From an uncultured Lachnospiraceae bacterium (GTDB lineage: Bacteria; Bacillota; Clostridia; Lachnospirales; Lachnospiraceae), in the NCBI GenBank assembly GCA_910587305.1, contig CAJUKV010000046.1, positions 1 to 24,642 on the forward strand: 24,642 nucleotides of DNA, given 5' to 3'. Below are positions 1 through 7,766 of the stretch, in pieces. Numbering within the stretch: position 1 is the stretch's first letter; every line of letters starts with the position of its first letter. The position numbers were made by a program, and so were the translations under genes. The notes under the pieces were generated by a model. That model was not told where the DNA came from and made no database searches. It saw only the letters and a list, made by a program, of their open reading frames with translations.

Positions 1-1
1 C

Positions 2-409
2 AGGGAACCCTCGGTCATGATTTTGATGACGGCAATGGCAGTTTTCGGATTTATTTCCAAGATCCCCTCTAACCTTGGCTGGGCGATGCTGCCGGAATGC
101 TCGGACTACGCCGAGTGGAAATTCGGACAGCGCGCAGACGGGCTGATGTCATCCTCTCTTACGTTTATCAATAAGTTTGGTATGGCTATCGGCGGATTTA
201 TCGCAAGCTTTTTCCTTGGATTAGTGGGTTTTGTGGCAAACCAGGAACAGCCTGAGACGGTGCTTAATATGATTGTATTTTTGCGGTTTGGTATGCCGAT
301 TTTAGGTTATGTTGCATCCCTGATTTCTATGGCGTTTTATGAAATTACCAATGAAAAATATAATGAAATTCGTAAGGACTTGGACGAAAGGGCGGAAAAG
401 AATCAATAA
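2..409 (+). CDS. GPH-family sugar/cation symporter, C-terminal part (5' end outside window)
   Basis: The frame is open from the window edge, so this is the last ~135 residues of a larger membrane protein. Visible are the NLGWAMLPECSDYAEWKFGQR stretch, a signature of the glycoside-pentoside-hexuronide:cation symporter family (MelB/XynP/UidB relatives), followed by two or three hydrophobic segments and a charged cytoplasmic tail ending DERAEKNQ. Family members import mono- or oligosaccharides or glucuronides with Na+ or H+; the substrate cannot be told from this fragment. No convincing terminator follows: the next 390 bases hold two repeat elements and no gene on this strand. Family assignment is recognition of motifs; the missing N-terminal part would be needed for anything more precise. 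Confidence 0.85.
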   Translation, partial: REPSVMILMTAMAVFGFISKIPSNLGWAMLPECSDYAEWKFGQRADGLMSSSLTFINKFGMAIGGFIASFFLGLVGFVANQEQPETVLNMIVFLRFGMPILGYVASLISMAFYEITNEKYNEIRKDLDERAEKNQ

Positions 410-450
410 ACATGCTATTCGTTTAAGCTTAAGAGAGGCAGTCTGCTTTT

Positions 451-582
451 CAGTTATTATTTACGGTCAGGAATGCGCACGGGCTGCGCATTCCGTGAGA
501 AAACAACGGTCAGCACACCCGGCGCTCTGATCTCATATTAAATGATGCAGGAATGAGTGGGAGACTAGTATAGCAAAACTCG
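451..582 (-). repeat. element B, left copy (truncated), inverted relative to 3747-3951
   Basis: Reading the reverse complement of 3810-3942 against this stretch gives a nearly gap-free match over ~132 bases at roughly 85-90% identity by eye. The shared core includes a hairpin with arms GAATGCGCA and TGCGCATTC, then the tract GTGAGAAAACAACGGTCAGC, a conserved AAATGATGCAGGAATGAG, and GCAAAACTCG at the end. The match stops where element A begins (about 580), so this copy lacks the part equivalent to 3747-3809. No coding frame is conserved between the copies, so it is a non-coding dispersed repeat. Confidence 0.85.
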
Positions 583-765
583 GAGCAAATAGAAATTCAA
601 GGAGGAGCTCATGCCAAACGCTGTCTAGCGGGCGAGCCAGCTTATTGGCTATAAAAACGCCAACTCTTCGCGAAGTCTTTTTGCGCTTTTAAGTTCATAC
701 TTAGCGTTCGTTGCGTTTTTATAAAGTGAAAGCGTGATAACAACTGAATTTCTATATTGCTCCGA
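580..765 (-). repeat. element A copy 1: hairpin-rich MITE-like repeat (~186 bp)
   Basis: Imperfect terminal inverted repeats of ~20 bases, CGGAGCAAATAGAAATTCA on the left and TGAATTTCTATATTGCTCCG on the right, differ by one inserted base. Read on the minus strand, the interior matches the copy at 9095-9270: CGCTTTC, TATAAAAACGC paired with GCGTTTTTATA, and GCCAATAAGCTGGCTCGC paired through CAGCGTTTGGC. No open frame spans it, so it could move only with help from elsewhere, or it acts as a structured RNA or DNA. It abuts the truncated end of element B and lies just downstream of the SpoIID-like gene's stop codon. Confidence 0.8.
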
Positions 766-802
766 TCGGATGGATGGTCAACCTATGAATTTTATATCTC
801 AT

Positions 803-2068
803 TTAGCCGGGTTCGGAAATGCGGCTTACGCCCACATAGATGTTAGAGATGCTGTACCATGTGGGATAATCCACTATACCATTTGGAGGAAGATTAAAGA
901 TGCCCTGAAAGGTTCTTACGGCATTAGCGGTAGCCGGTCCGAAAACGCCATCGGCAGCAATTGTGGGGATTGCAGGATAGTTCTGGGCAATGCGGTTTAG
1001 CTGCTGCTGCATCTGTCTTACTTTATCGCCGGTGGAACCAATGGTAAGGTTATAGCCGGGCCAGGACGAGGGGACGCCGGAAATGCTTTGAGCCGTATTA
1101 ATGTACATATCGCTCCCATAATAGTAGCGGATAATTTCAATGGCCGAATATCCTTCTTCTGACAGGTATTTCGAGCCCCACTGGCTCAGGCCGTCGCAGG
1201 TAACCCGTCTTCCGTCACAATAGGCGGTAAAAATAGGCTGACGCACACCCGGACGCGACAGATAATTGGCAAATACGGTATCCACTATCCTGTCAATATT
1301 TTCATAAAAATTCCTTCCCCGCATCCATTTCTGGTCGTAGGCTGTGGAGGATGTAATGGTAAAATTATAGCCTTTGTTCCGGTACCACTCCGTATATACT
1401 CTGTTTAACGTAAAGGACATAATTGCCAAAGTATTGGCATAAATTGCGCTTTCCGGCCAGGTTGCATATATTTCCGAAGAAACAACATTTTTAATATAAT
1501 CCCTGTATCTTACATAATAATTTGATGCGGTGGAATCGTTAGGCGTTCCATCGTGGACAACCACGTATTCCGGTATTACCACACGGCTAAGTACAATCTC
1601 TCCGCTCTCATCCATAGGCTTGATTTCATCTTCCGGAATTTTAGGCGGATATTCCCCGTAAAGAGTATGATCCGGTATGACAATCACATCGTTTTGTTCT
1701 TCGGTGGTTTCCAGCGGGGTCAGCTCAATTGGCTGTAAGGCTGTAACATCCGGCAGAATTTCCGTTCCTGAAACCATGACGGGCTCATAGCCGGGAGCCT
1801 CCACCTGAATGTTATATTCCGAGTAGGGCTGTTGTTCCACAGGCGTTAAGCTGTACTCTATGGGCGGCGCCGGAAGCTCAATTGCTTGTGTTTGTCCTGA
1901 GGAATTGGTATTGAGTTTTTCTATGGTTACATCCGGTACGCCTGTGTACGAAATGGTAACAGTGGCATCCTGTATGGGAATAAGGCCCAATGAGGAAGTT
2001 ACATTGATCTGCAGCTTCCCCAGCGAGCTATTGTCTGTCTGAGCCATCCGTAAATTATTTTGGGGCAT
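803..2068 (-). CDS. SpoIID-like protein with C-terminal peptidoglycan-binding domain
   Basis: A ~421-residue protein in three parts. The N-terminal ~120 residues look like one or two beta-sandwich (carboxypeptidase-regulatory-like) repeats, with TVTISYTG and NIQVEAPGYEPV. A SpoIID/LytB-type core follows at roughly residues 170-330: YIKNVVSSEIYATWP keeps the SE-x-x-x-x-WP pattern with the catalytic-type Glu, and AYCDGRRVTCDGLSQWGS follows. The last ~70 residues are a PG_binding_1 domain with GSTGDKVRQMQQQLN and DGVFGPATANAVRTFQ. SpoIID is a lytic transglycosylase of forespore engulfment; this relative has no signal peptide or membrane anchor, so a role in mother cell, coat or cortex is inferred. 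I chose Met at 2068 rather than 2086 because GGAG lies seven bases upstream and the sigma-K-like promoter would leave only a few bases before 2086. Confidence 0.8.
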   Translation of the reverse strand: MPQNNLRMAQTDNSSLGKLQINVTSSLGLIPIQDATVTISYTGVPDVTIEKLNTNSSGQTQAIELPAPPIEYSLTPVEQQPYSEYNIQVEAPGYEPVMVSGTEILPDVTALQPIELTPLETTEEQNDVIVIPDHTLYGEYPPKIPEDEIKPMDESGEIVLSRVVIPEYVVVHDGTPNDSTASNYYVRYRDYIKNVVSSEIYATWPESAIYANTLAIMSFTLNRVYTEWYRNKGYNFTITSSTAYDQKWMRGRNFYENIDRIVDTVFANYLSRPGVRQPIFTAYCDGRRVTCDGLSQWGSKYLSEEGYSAIEIIRYYYGSDMYINTAQSISGVPSSWPGYNLTIGSTGDKVRQMQQQLNRIAQNYPAIPTIAADGVFGPATANAVRTFQGIFNLPPNGIVDYPTWYSISNIYVGVSRISEPG

Positions 2069-2098
2069 ATAATTTCTCCATTGCATATTTCTTTATCC

Positions 2099-2125
2099 TA
2101 TCATATGCAGAGAAATCCAAACCGT
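2099..2125 (-). promoter_or_regulatory. putative sigma-K-type promoter of the SpoIID-like gene
   Basis: On the minus strand AC is followed 16 bases later by CATATGATA, which fits the sporulation sigma-K pattern (AC, 16-17 bases, CATAnnnTA). It lies ~30 bases upstream of the preferred start at 2068. The motif is short, so chance occurrence is possible, but it fits the encoded SpoIID-like product. Confidence 0.45.
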
Positions 2126-2154
2126 TCATTCATACCACATTCAGGCTTATAAAA

Positions 2155-2198
2155 GGAAATTCCCCGGCAGCCAATTCTATTACTGTCAGGGAATTTCC
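2155..2198 (-). terminator. intrinsic terminator after the MFS gene
   Basis: Perfect 10-bp arms GGAAATTCCC (2155-2164) and GGGAATTTCC (2189-2198), with further partial pairing inside. On the minus strand the hairpin is followed by TTTTAT, 20-70 bases past the MFS stop codon. It separates the MFS gene from the SpoIID-like gene, so the two are probably transcribed independently. Confidence 0.8.
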
Positions 2199-2222
2199 TC
2201 TAAAACATACTCTTTTTATTTG

Positions 2223-3446
2223 TCATTTTGTTCCCGCCTTTTTGGCAGCCGGGATCAAAACCAGAGCCGGCAGCAAAAAGAAAGCGGTACAAAATAGCCC
2301 CCATGGAACTGATACCTGCTGGGCCGCAAGCCCAACAATAGGGCCGCCAATGATCTGGCCGAAAGAATCCAGCTGTCCGCTGGTAGAAAAGACCGTAGCG
2401 CGCATTTTTTCCTCCACATGATCATTCATCCAAGCCGCCAGTACCGGCTCCTTAACAGTGCGCATTAGCCCTGCCAAAAGAAATACGGCCAACATAAACC
2501 AAAAATTCCTGCTAATGGCAAAAAGAATCAAGCACAGGATATACCCGGCGCTGGCAAACATCACGACACCGTTGCGGCTGACAGTTCCCTTTTTCTTCAT
2601 ATGTGTGATAAGAAGTTCCGATACCATAATGCCGATAAGACTCCCCATCAGGCTGATAACGCCAAACCAGGTAACACTGTTAAGCGGCCCAAAAGCAGGC
2701 ATAACCGTATCGCCAAGGAAATGAGCGGTGGAAAGCCGATCAAAGCCTTCACTGGCAAGGCCGCCGCAAAAAGTGATGATTAACAAAATCAGCAATACAG
2801 GCGCACCCTTCACGAAGCGCAGATTAAGTTTAAACAAGCTGACAATATCCTGCAGTGTTCCCTGCTTTTCCTCCAGTGCAGGAGAAAATTTTGTTTCCGG
2901 CATAATATAAACCAGAACCAGCCCAAACACCAGACACAAAACACCTGAAAAAATAATAGGCAGCTGCAAATTCAGGTTTCCCAGCAAAGTCCCGGATACC
3001 ACACCCAGGACGCTTCCCATCTGGCCAAGCTGGCCGCCTCGCATGAATATTTTATCCATTGGCTTCCCATCTTCTTCCGAAGCTATCCAGGCTTCCAGCG
3101 CCCCTGTGATGAAAGTGTCTCCGCAGCCCCACACCACTTGAGCCAGCAACACTGTGGCAAACCACGGCAGCGCGCCTTCCATCAAAAACCCGATGCCATA
3201 CAGGAACATCCCGATCAACACGGAGCGTCTGCGGCTATACAAGTCAGCTACCACACCGGTAGGGACCTCAAAAATAAAACAGGCCGTCTCCAAAACAGTT
3301 CCCACAAGCACAAGCTGAAACGCATTCAGCCTTACCACTTCCAAGTGGTACACCGTAGAAAGCACCGTTGCCATTGAAAACAACAGCGAAAAAGAAAATC
3401 GAAACAACAGATACACAAAATAAGCTTTCGGTTTTTTTTCAAACAT
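2223..3446 (-). CDS. MFS transporter, probable drug/solute efflux (DHA3-like)
   Basis: 407 residues with about 12 hydrophobic segments, typical of the major facilitator superfamily. After the second helix comes the loop PTGVVADLYSRRRSVLIG, the MFS motif-A equivalent, followed later by a GDTFITGALEAWIASE region seen in MefA-like exporters. The cytoplasmic central loop (SPALEEKQGTLQDIV) separates the two six-helix halves. Family members export drugs or other small amphiphiles by proton antiport; the substrate is unknown. The start has AGGAG about nine bases upstream. The ~240-base 5' leader carries a promoter, a short leader peptide and an attenuator-like hairpin, which points to inducible expression, as in antibiotic-induced efflux genes (inference). 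A strong terminator follows. With the SpoIID-like gene it lies between inverted copies of element B. Confidence 0.85.
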   Translation of the reverse strand: MFEKKPKAYFVYLLFRFSFSLLFSMATVLSTVYHLEVVRLNAFQLVLVGTVLETACFIFEVPTGVVADLYSRRRSVLIGMFLYGIGFLMEGALPWFATVLLAQVVWGCGDTFITGALEAWIASEEDGKPMDKIFMRGGQLGQMGSVLGVVSGTLLGNLNLQLPIIFSGVLCLVFGLVLVYIMPETKFSPALEEKQGTLQDIVSLFKLNLRFVKGAPVLLILLIITFCGGLASEGFDRLSTAHFLGDTVMPAFGPLNSVTWFGVISLMGSLIGIMVSELLITHMKKKGTVSRNGVVMFASAGYILCLILFAISRNFWFMLAVFLLAGLMRTVKEPVLAAWMNDHVEEKMRATVFSTSGQLDSFGQIIGGPIVGLAAQQVSVPWGLFCTAFFLLPALVLIPAAKKAGTK

Positions 3447-3481
3447 AAATAGTATTCTCCTTTACGAATCAGTGGGTAATT

Positions 3482-3503
3482 TTTGTTTCTTGTTTGAAAC
3501 AAA
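3482..3503. promoter_or_regulatory. inverted repeat in the MFS leader (operator or RNA hairpin)
   Basis: Perfect 8-bp arms TTTGTTTC and GAAACAAA are separated by TTGTTT, 36 bases upstream of the MFS start and downstream of the leader-peptide stop. It could be a repressor operator or a hairpin in the leader RNA. The sequence alone does not decide. Confidence 0.4.
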
Positions 3504-3570
3504 CCAATCTCAGATTCCCAATCATCGCGCAGGACGGGCAGACTCCACGGCCCTTTTCAAAATCTATTTC

Positions 3571-3603
3571 TCAAAAAAGACCTCCCGGAGCGCCACAGGC
3601 ACC
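3571..3603 (-). terminator. attenuator-like hairpin overlapping the leader peptide 3' end
   Basis: On the minus strand GGTGCC pairs with GGCGCT (two G-U pairs, loop TGT). An outer UUUCUC/GGGAGG pairing, rich in G-U, may extend it, and it ends in TCTTTTTT overlapping the leader stop codon. The U-tract and placement suggest an attenuator; the stem is modest and contains an internal loop. A competing upstream hairpin AAGAAC/GTTCTT (about 3661-3682) could be part of the switch. Confidence 0.45.
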
Positions 3604-3639
3604 TGAGAAAGACTTGTATTGATTTGTGCAGACTAACAT
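3571..3639 (-). CDS. 22-residue leader peptide of the MFS gene
   Basis: A short frame reads MLVCTNQYKSFSGACGAPGG followed by LF and TGA. GGAGG lies seven bases before its ATG, and a consensus promoter is about 50 bases upstream on the same strand. Its last codons sit inside a hairpin ending in a run of T. This layout (strong ribosome site, tiny frame, hairpin plus U-tract, then a transporter gene) is that of ribosome-mediated attenuation ahead of antibiotic-inducible resistance genes. The peptide itself is not one I recognise. Its function as a sensor is inferred from position only. Confidence 0.55.
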   Translation of the reverse strand: MLVCTNQYKSFSGACGAPGGLF

Positions 3640-3689
3640 AATAACACCTCCAAAGTATAAAATAAGAACAGCCTAAGCGGTTCTTTCCA

Positions 3690-3718
3690 ACTATAATATA
3701 AGCATTTTGTATTGTCAA
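3690..3718 (-). promoter_or_regulatory. sigma-A promoter of the leader peptide-MFS unit
   Basis: On the minus strand TTGACA (3718-3713), a 17-base spacer and TATAGT (3695-3690): a near-consensus vegetative promoter about 50 bases before the leader-peptide ATG. Confidence 0.75.
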
Positions 3719-3746
3719 TATTGTCTTAAATATTATTTTGAATAAC

Positions 3747-3951
3747 CGTAACAGTTCGCTACCATTCACGGCCTGAAGGCCGCTCATAGTAACATTCGGG
3801 GCGATATTTCGAGTTTTGCTACACAAGGATCCCCCTCATTCCTGCATCATTTAACATAAGGTCAGATCGCCGGGCGTGCTGACCGTTGTTTTCTCACGGA
3901 ATGCGCAGCCTGTGCGCATTCCTGACCGTGAATAGTGAGCTGAATGTTATG
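3747..3951 (+). repeat. element B, right (fuller) copy, ~205 bp with imperfect terminal inverted repeats
   Basis: The left end, GTAACAGTTCGCTACCATTC then ACGG, is an imperfect reverse complement of the right end, GACCGTGAATAGTGAGCTG then AATGTTATG. Internal hairpins are CGGCC-TGAA-GGCCG near 3769-3782 and the GAATGCGCA/TGCGCATTC stem shared with the left copy. There is no conserved ORF. It fits a non-autonomous MITE-like element. It ends just upstream of the promoter of the gene at 4097. Confidence 0.75.
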
Positions 3952-3979
3952 TAATATACAAAAATGCGCGCCTGATCAG

Positions 3980-4009
3980 TTGCGAAAAACCAGGGAATGA
4001 TGCTATACT
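3980..4009 (+). promoter_or_regulatory. promoter of the DUF5717-like gene
   Basis: TTGCGA, an 18-base spacer and TATACT, with TG one base before the -10 (extended -10). It lies about 90 bases upstream of the GTG start at 4097 and outside element B. It may drive the following four-gene group. Confidence 0.65.
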
Positions 4010-4096
4010 GATACTAGAGCGTGTATGAAAATTTTTACCAAAATATTACAAAAGATACGCCAACGCCGAAAAACATAGCCAAAAGGAGCAAAGAGT

Positions 4097-7000
4097 GTGC
4101 AGAGCGCAGTAGAAAAGGTTTTAGAAGGAAATTTTAATAAGGGAATACGGGCACTGGATTTTTCCAGCCCTGTGATTGAGCTTAATCTGCGCGAGGGCGA
4201 GGATTATGAGGGGAGCTTCACCATATTTGGCCCGGAAAATGAGGTGAGCGAGGGAATCATATCATCTACCAGTCTGCGCATGAAATGCCTGTCGGAGCGG
4301 TTTTTTGGACCGCGGGAGGAGATTGGGTATGTGTTTGACGCCTCGGGTATGGCGCAGGGGGATGAGGTAAAGGGCGAATTTCGCATTATTTCCAATCAGG
4401 GGGAATACTTTGTCCCTTACAATGTGAGCATTACCCAGGGAACGCTGGATTCCGAATTAGGGAATATCAGGAATCTATTTCATTTTGCAAATCTGGCGCG
4501 AACGAACTGGGAGGAAGCTGTCAGTCTGTTTTATTCCAAGGACTTTCAAAATGTTTTCCATGGAGCGGACAGGCAGTATTATGGTATATATAAAGGACTT
4601 TTAGAGGGAAGCAGGAAAGAACAGTGCGTGGAGGAATTTCTGCTTGAAATCAGGAAAAAGCAGGAGACTCAGTTTTTGTTAGAGGAGACGGTTCTGCGGA
4701 TAGAAAATCCTGATGATATGGAGGAAAATAAGGTTGTCATTAACCGTAACGGCTGGGGATATTCAGAGCTTTTTGTGGAAAAGGAAGGGGATTTTATTGT
4801 ACTGGAAAAGGAAATGATCAGGGATGAGGATTTCCTTGGCAATTGCTATAGGCTCCCCTTTTATGTGTCAGGAGAAAAGCTCCATGGAGGAAGGAATTAT
4901 GGGACAATCCGGCTTTATAATCCATATGTGTCCCTTACGGCGCAGGTTACGGTAATCAATAAACCTGAAATAGCCAGAATGCCCTCGTCCGGTGTGCGCC
5001 GGCAGAAGAAGCATATGCTTGGGGAACTTATGCAGTATTATGAGGCTTTCCGCACGAAGAAAATAAGCGCCGCATCCTGGATGAAGGAGACAGGGGAACT
5101 GGTGGAGGGAATGCTCCGCTTAGATGAAAAGGATATTTCCGTAAGGCTCTTTCAAGCGCAGCTTTTGATTACCCAGGAGCGGCTTAACGAGGCCCAGTGG
5201 AATTTAGAACAGGCATCGGAGGCATTTTCCGAAAATTATGATCCGGCGTTGTATAGCTATTATCTGTATCTGACAACTTTGCTAAACAGGCCGGAGGACG
5301 ATATAGAGGAAGCGGCAAATCAGGTAGAGCGGATTTTTGCCCAAAATTCGGACAACTGGCGGATAGCATGGCTGCTTTTATATCTTTCCGACGAATACAC
5401 AAGGAGCCCTTCCAGAAAATGGATTATGCTTGGAGATCAGTTTATGCATGGCTGCAGAAGCCCTCTCCTTTACATAGAGGCATGGAATCTGGTTGCGGCA
5501 AATCCAACGCTGCTTTTACGGCTTGAAAATTTTGAACTGCAAATTTTATCCTATGCTGCCAAAAAAGAGATATTGACCAATGAAGTCATCGGTCAGGCCG
5601 TTTATTTATCCCAGAGACAGAAAAACTATTCCGGAAGACTGTTCTATATTTTGAAATGCTGTTATAAGAAAGTGCCCACGGATGAAGTGCTTCAGGCAAT
5701 CTGTACGCTGCTGATCAAAGGGAACATAACGACGGCCGCCGCTTTTGCATGGTATGAAAAGGGGGTTGCAAAGGAGCTTCGGATTACCAGACTGTATGAA
5801 TATTATATGATGTCGCTGCCCCTTACCTATGATGCGGTTATTCCCAAAATTGTGCTGATGTATTTTGCCTTTGACAGTACCCTTGACAGTCTGCGCAACG
5901 CCTTCCTTTATTCTTATGTGTACCGGAACAAAGGAGAGTATCCGGAGCTGTATGAAAGTTACCGGGAGCAGATTGAGCGGTTTATGGTATTTCAGCTGAT
6001 AAAAGAGAAAAATAATGAGTATCTTGCGGTTCTTTATAAAAATTTAATTACGCCCATGATGATCACGGAGGATACGGCGAAGGGCCTTAGCGTGGCGCTT
6101 TTCATCCATCATATAACGTTAAAACGCAGTGATATACGGAAAATAGTCCTGATCTATGAGAAGGAAAAGACGGAAAGCGTTTATCAGGTTACAGGCAGGG
6201 AAGCCTATATTCCCATTTATGGAAATGATTACAGGCTGCTTTTGGAGGATGCGGACGGAAACCGGTTTTGCAGGGAAAAGGAGTATGTGGTGGAAAGGCT
6301 CTTGATACCGGACAAGCTCTCCTCCATGATTGCCCCCTACGTGACGGATAGTGTTCATTTTGATCTATGGCTTTGTGAAAAGGGCCATGGAATGGCGGTA
6401 ATCAACGAAGAGAACGTGGAATATATGAAACGGCTTGCAGGGGAAGAAAAGGTACTTGAGGAGGTTCGCCGGGAAATCAGAATGCGGCTGATTCAGTTCT
6501 TTTATGACAGCGACAGGATGAAAGAGCTGGACGATTGTTTGGAAAACATTACGCCTGACCAAATAGAAAGTAACAATTATACGCAGATTGTGCGTTTTAT
6601 GGTTATAAGGGGGATGTACGAGAAAGCTTATGAGTGGCTTAAGGCGCGGGGCGGCGCGGGGGTGGAGGCAAAGCTGATTGTAAAGCTTTGCAGCCGGCTG
6701 CTTTCCATGGACGGCATTATGGAGGATGCCGGTATGACCGCTCTCATATTCCAGGCGTTTCAGGCCGGGAAATATGATGAAAGCCTTCTGGTTTATCTGT
6801 GTAAATACTTTAGGGGCACCTGCAGGGAAATGAGGGATATCTGGAAGGCGGCGGAGGCTTTTGGGGTGGATACCTATGAGCTTAGCGAACGGATTTTGAT
6901 GCAGATGATTTATACCGGGGCATATATAGGGGAAAAGACGGAAATTTTCAGGCGCTATATTTCGGGAGGAGCGAAAACGGAGATAGAGATTGCCTATTTG

Positions 7001-7660
7001 GCCCAGTGCGCTTATGATTACTTTGTGGAAAACGGGGTAACCAATGAGTTTGTAATGCAGGATATGCAGAGGGTGATTGACAGACAGGAGGATATTCCTT
7101 TTGTCTGTAAGCTCGCTTACACAAAATATTATGCGGAGAACAAAAAGCAGGTGGATGAAAAGATATCCCACTATCTGGTTATCTTTTTGCGGGAGATTTT
7201 AGCGGAGGGCAAGTTTTTTCCTTATTTTATGGAGTATGCGGAAAACATTGCTTTTATGCGTCCGTTTGCGGATAAGACCATGCTGGAATATCGGGTGAAA
7301 GATGGAAACAGGGCGGTGATACATTACCTGCTGGAAAAGGAAGGAAATGCCCAGGGGGAATATGTAAAGGAAGAAATGCAGGAAATGTTTGGCGGTATTT
7401 GCGTCAAACAATTTATCCTTTTCTTTGGCGAGCATTTACAGTATTATATTACCGAGACAGAAAACGGGAAGGAGAATCTGACCCAGAGCGGCACCTTAAG
7501 CCGTAATGAAACCGGAGGCGAACAGAGGGAGGGCAGGTATGGTATACTGAACGATATTGCCATCGGAAGGAACCTTCATGACTATGATACCATGGAAAGC
7601 CTTCTGTATGAGTATTTTCAGCAGGATTACATTGTCAAAGAGATGTTCAGAATGATTTGA
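4097..7660 (+). CDS. DUF5717-like giant repeat-type protein (1187 aa), function unknown
   Basis: Starts at GTG with AAAGGAG about nine bases upstream. Residues ~25-120 form a beta-rich, Ig-like module (IELNLREGEDYEGSFTIFG, then FRIISNQGEYFVPYNVSI), and a second such stretch lies near residues 200-300 (VVINRNGWGYSELFVEKEGD to NPYVSLTAQVTVI). The rest is almost all alpha-helical, with TPR-like spacing of aromatic and small residues (RLFQAQLLITQERLNEAQ, DNWRIAWLLLYLSDEYTR, MVIRGMYEKAYEWLKARG), consistent with a helical-repeat scaffold. No signal peptide or membrane segment is seen, so it is probably cytoplasmic. I recognise it as the DUF5717 type common in Lachnospiraceae, without known function. 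The downstream Hsp70-like gene suggests a joint role. Long antisense frames on the other strand are shadows. Confidence 0.75.
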   Translation: MQSAVEKVLEGNFNKGIRALDFSSPVIELNLREGEDYEGSFTIFGPENEVSEGIISSTSLRMKCLSERFFGPREEIGYVFDASGMAQGDEVKGEFRIISNQGEYFVPYNVSITQGTLDSELGNIRNLFHFANLARTNWEEAVSLFYSKDFQNVFHGADRQYYGIYKGLLEGSRKEQCVEEFLLEIRKKQETQFLLEETVLRIENPDDMEENKVVINRNGWGYSELFVEKEGDFIVLEKEMIRDEDFLGNCYRLPFYVSGEKLHGGRNYGTIRLYNPYVSLTAQVTVINKPEIARMPSSGVRRQKKHMLGELMQYYEAFRTKKISAASWMKETGELVEGMLRLDEKDISVRLFQAQLLITQERLNEAQWNLEQASEAFSENYDPALYSYYLYLTTLLNRPEDDIEEAANQVERIFAQNSDNWRIAWLLLYLSDEYTRSPSRKWIMLGDQFMHGCRSPLLYIEAWNLVAANPTLLLRLENFELQILSYAAKKEILTNEVIGQAVYLSQRQKNYSGRLFYILKCCYKKVPTDEVLQAICTLLIKGNITTAAAFAWYEKGVAKELRITRLYEYYMMSLPLTYDAVIPKIVLMYFAFDSTLDSLRNAFLYSYVYRNKGEYPELYESYREQIERFMVFQLIKEKNNEYLAVLYKNLITPMMITEDTAKGLSVALFIHHITLKRSDIRKIVLIYEKEKTESVYQVTGREAYIPIYGNDYRLLLEDADGNRFCREKEYVVERLLIPDKLSSMIAPYVTDSVHFDLWLCEKGHGMAVINEENVEYMKRLAGEEKVLEEVRREIRMRLIQFFYDSDRMKELDDCLENITPDQIESNNYTQIVRFMVIRGMYEKAYEWLKARGGAGVEAKLIVKLCSRLLSMDGIMEDAGMTALIFQAFQAGKYDESLLVYLCKYFRGTCREMRDIWKAAEAFGVDTYELSERILMQMIYTGAYIGEKTEIFRRYISGGAKTEIEIAYLAQCAYDYFVENGVTNEFVMQDMQRVIDRQEDIPFVCKLAYTKYYAENKKQVDEKISHYLVIFLREILAEGKFFPYFMEYAENIAFMRPFADKTMLEYRVKDGNRAVIHYLLEKEGNAQGEYVKEEMQEMFGGICVKQFILFFGEHLQYYITETENGKENLTQSGTLSRNETGGEQREGRYGILNDIAIGRNLHDYDTMESLLYEYFQQDYIVKEMFRMI

Positions 7661-7697
7661 GCTTACTGCTTTTGCATTTTACAATTAGTACGGAGTA

Positions 7698-7725
7698 TTC
7701 GAAGTATTTGTGTAAATTTCGAAGT
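7698..7725. promoter_or_regulatory. TTCGAAGT direct repeat, 20-base period
   Basis: TTCGAAGT occurs at 7698-7705 and 7718-7725, exactly 20 bases apart (about two helical turns), in the 100-base gap before the Hsp70-like gene. Each contains the palindrome TTCGAA. It might be a regulator site; no clear promoter lies nearby. Confidence 0.25.
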
Positions 7726-7766
7726 GTGTTTTTATATACGGTACCGGGATATGCAGGGGGATGGAG

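Noticed and set aside
734..1000. 88-codon plus-strand frame overlapping element A and the SpoIID-like gene
   Set aside because: It is antisense to the 3' end of the SpoIID-like gene, starts in the repeat arm, and lacks a ribosome site.
3557..3826. 89-codon minus-strand frame across the MFS leader and element B
   Set aside because: It runs through the repeat element and the promoter in a frame different from the leader peptide and has no ribosome site; the promoter and leader peptide explain the region better.
6365..7171. Long minus-strand open frame (268 codons) opposite the DUF5717-like gene
   Set aside because: It lies wholly antisense to a well-supported gene, has no ribosome site, and its translation is rich in His, Pro, Ile and Phe without any recognisable domain: a codon-bias shadow.
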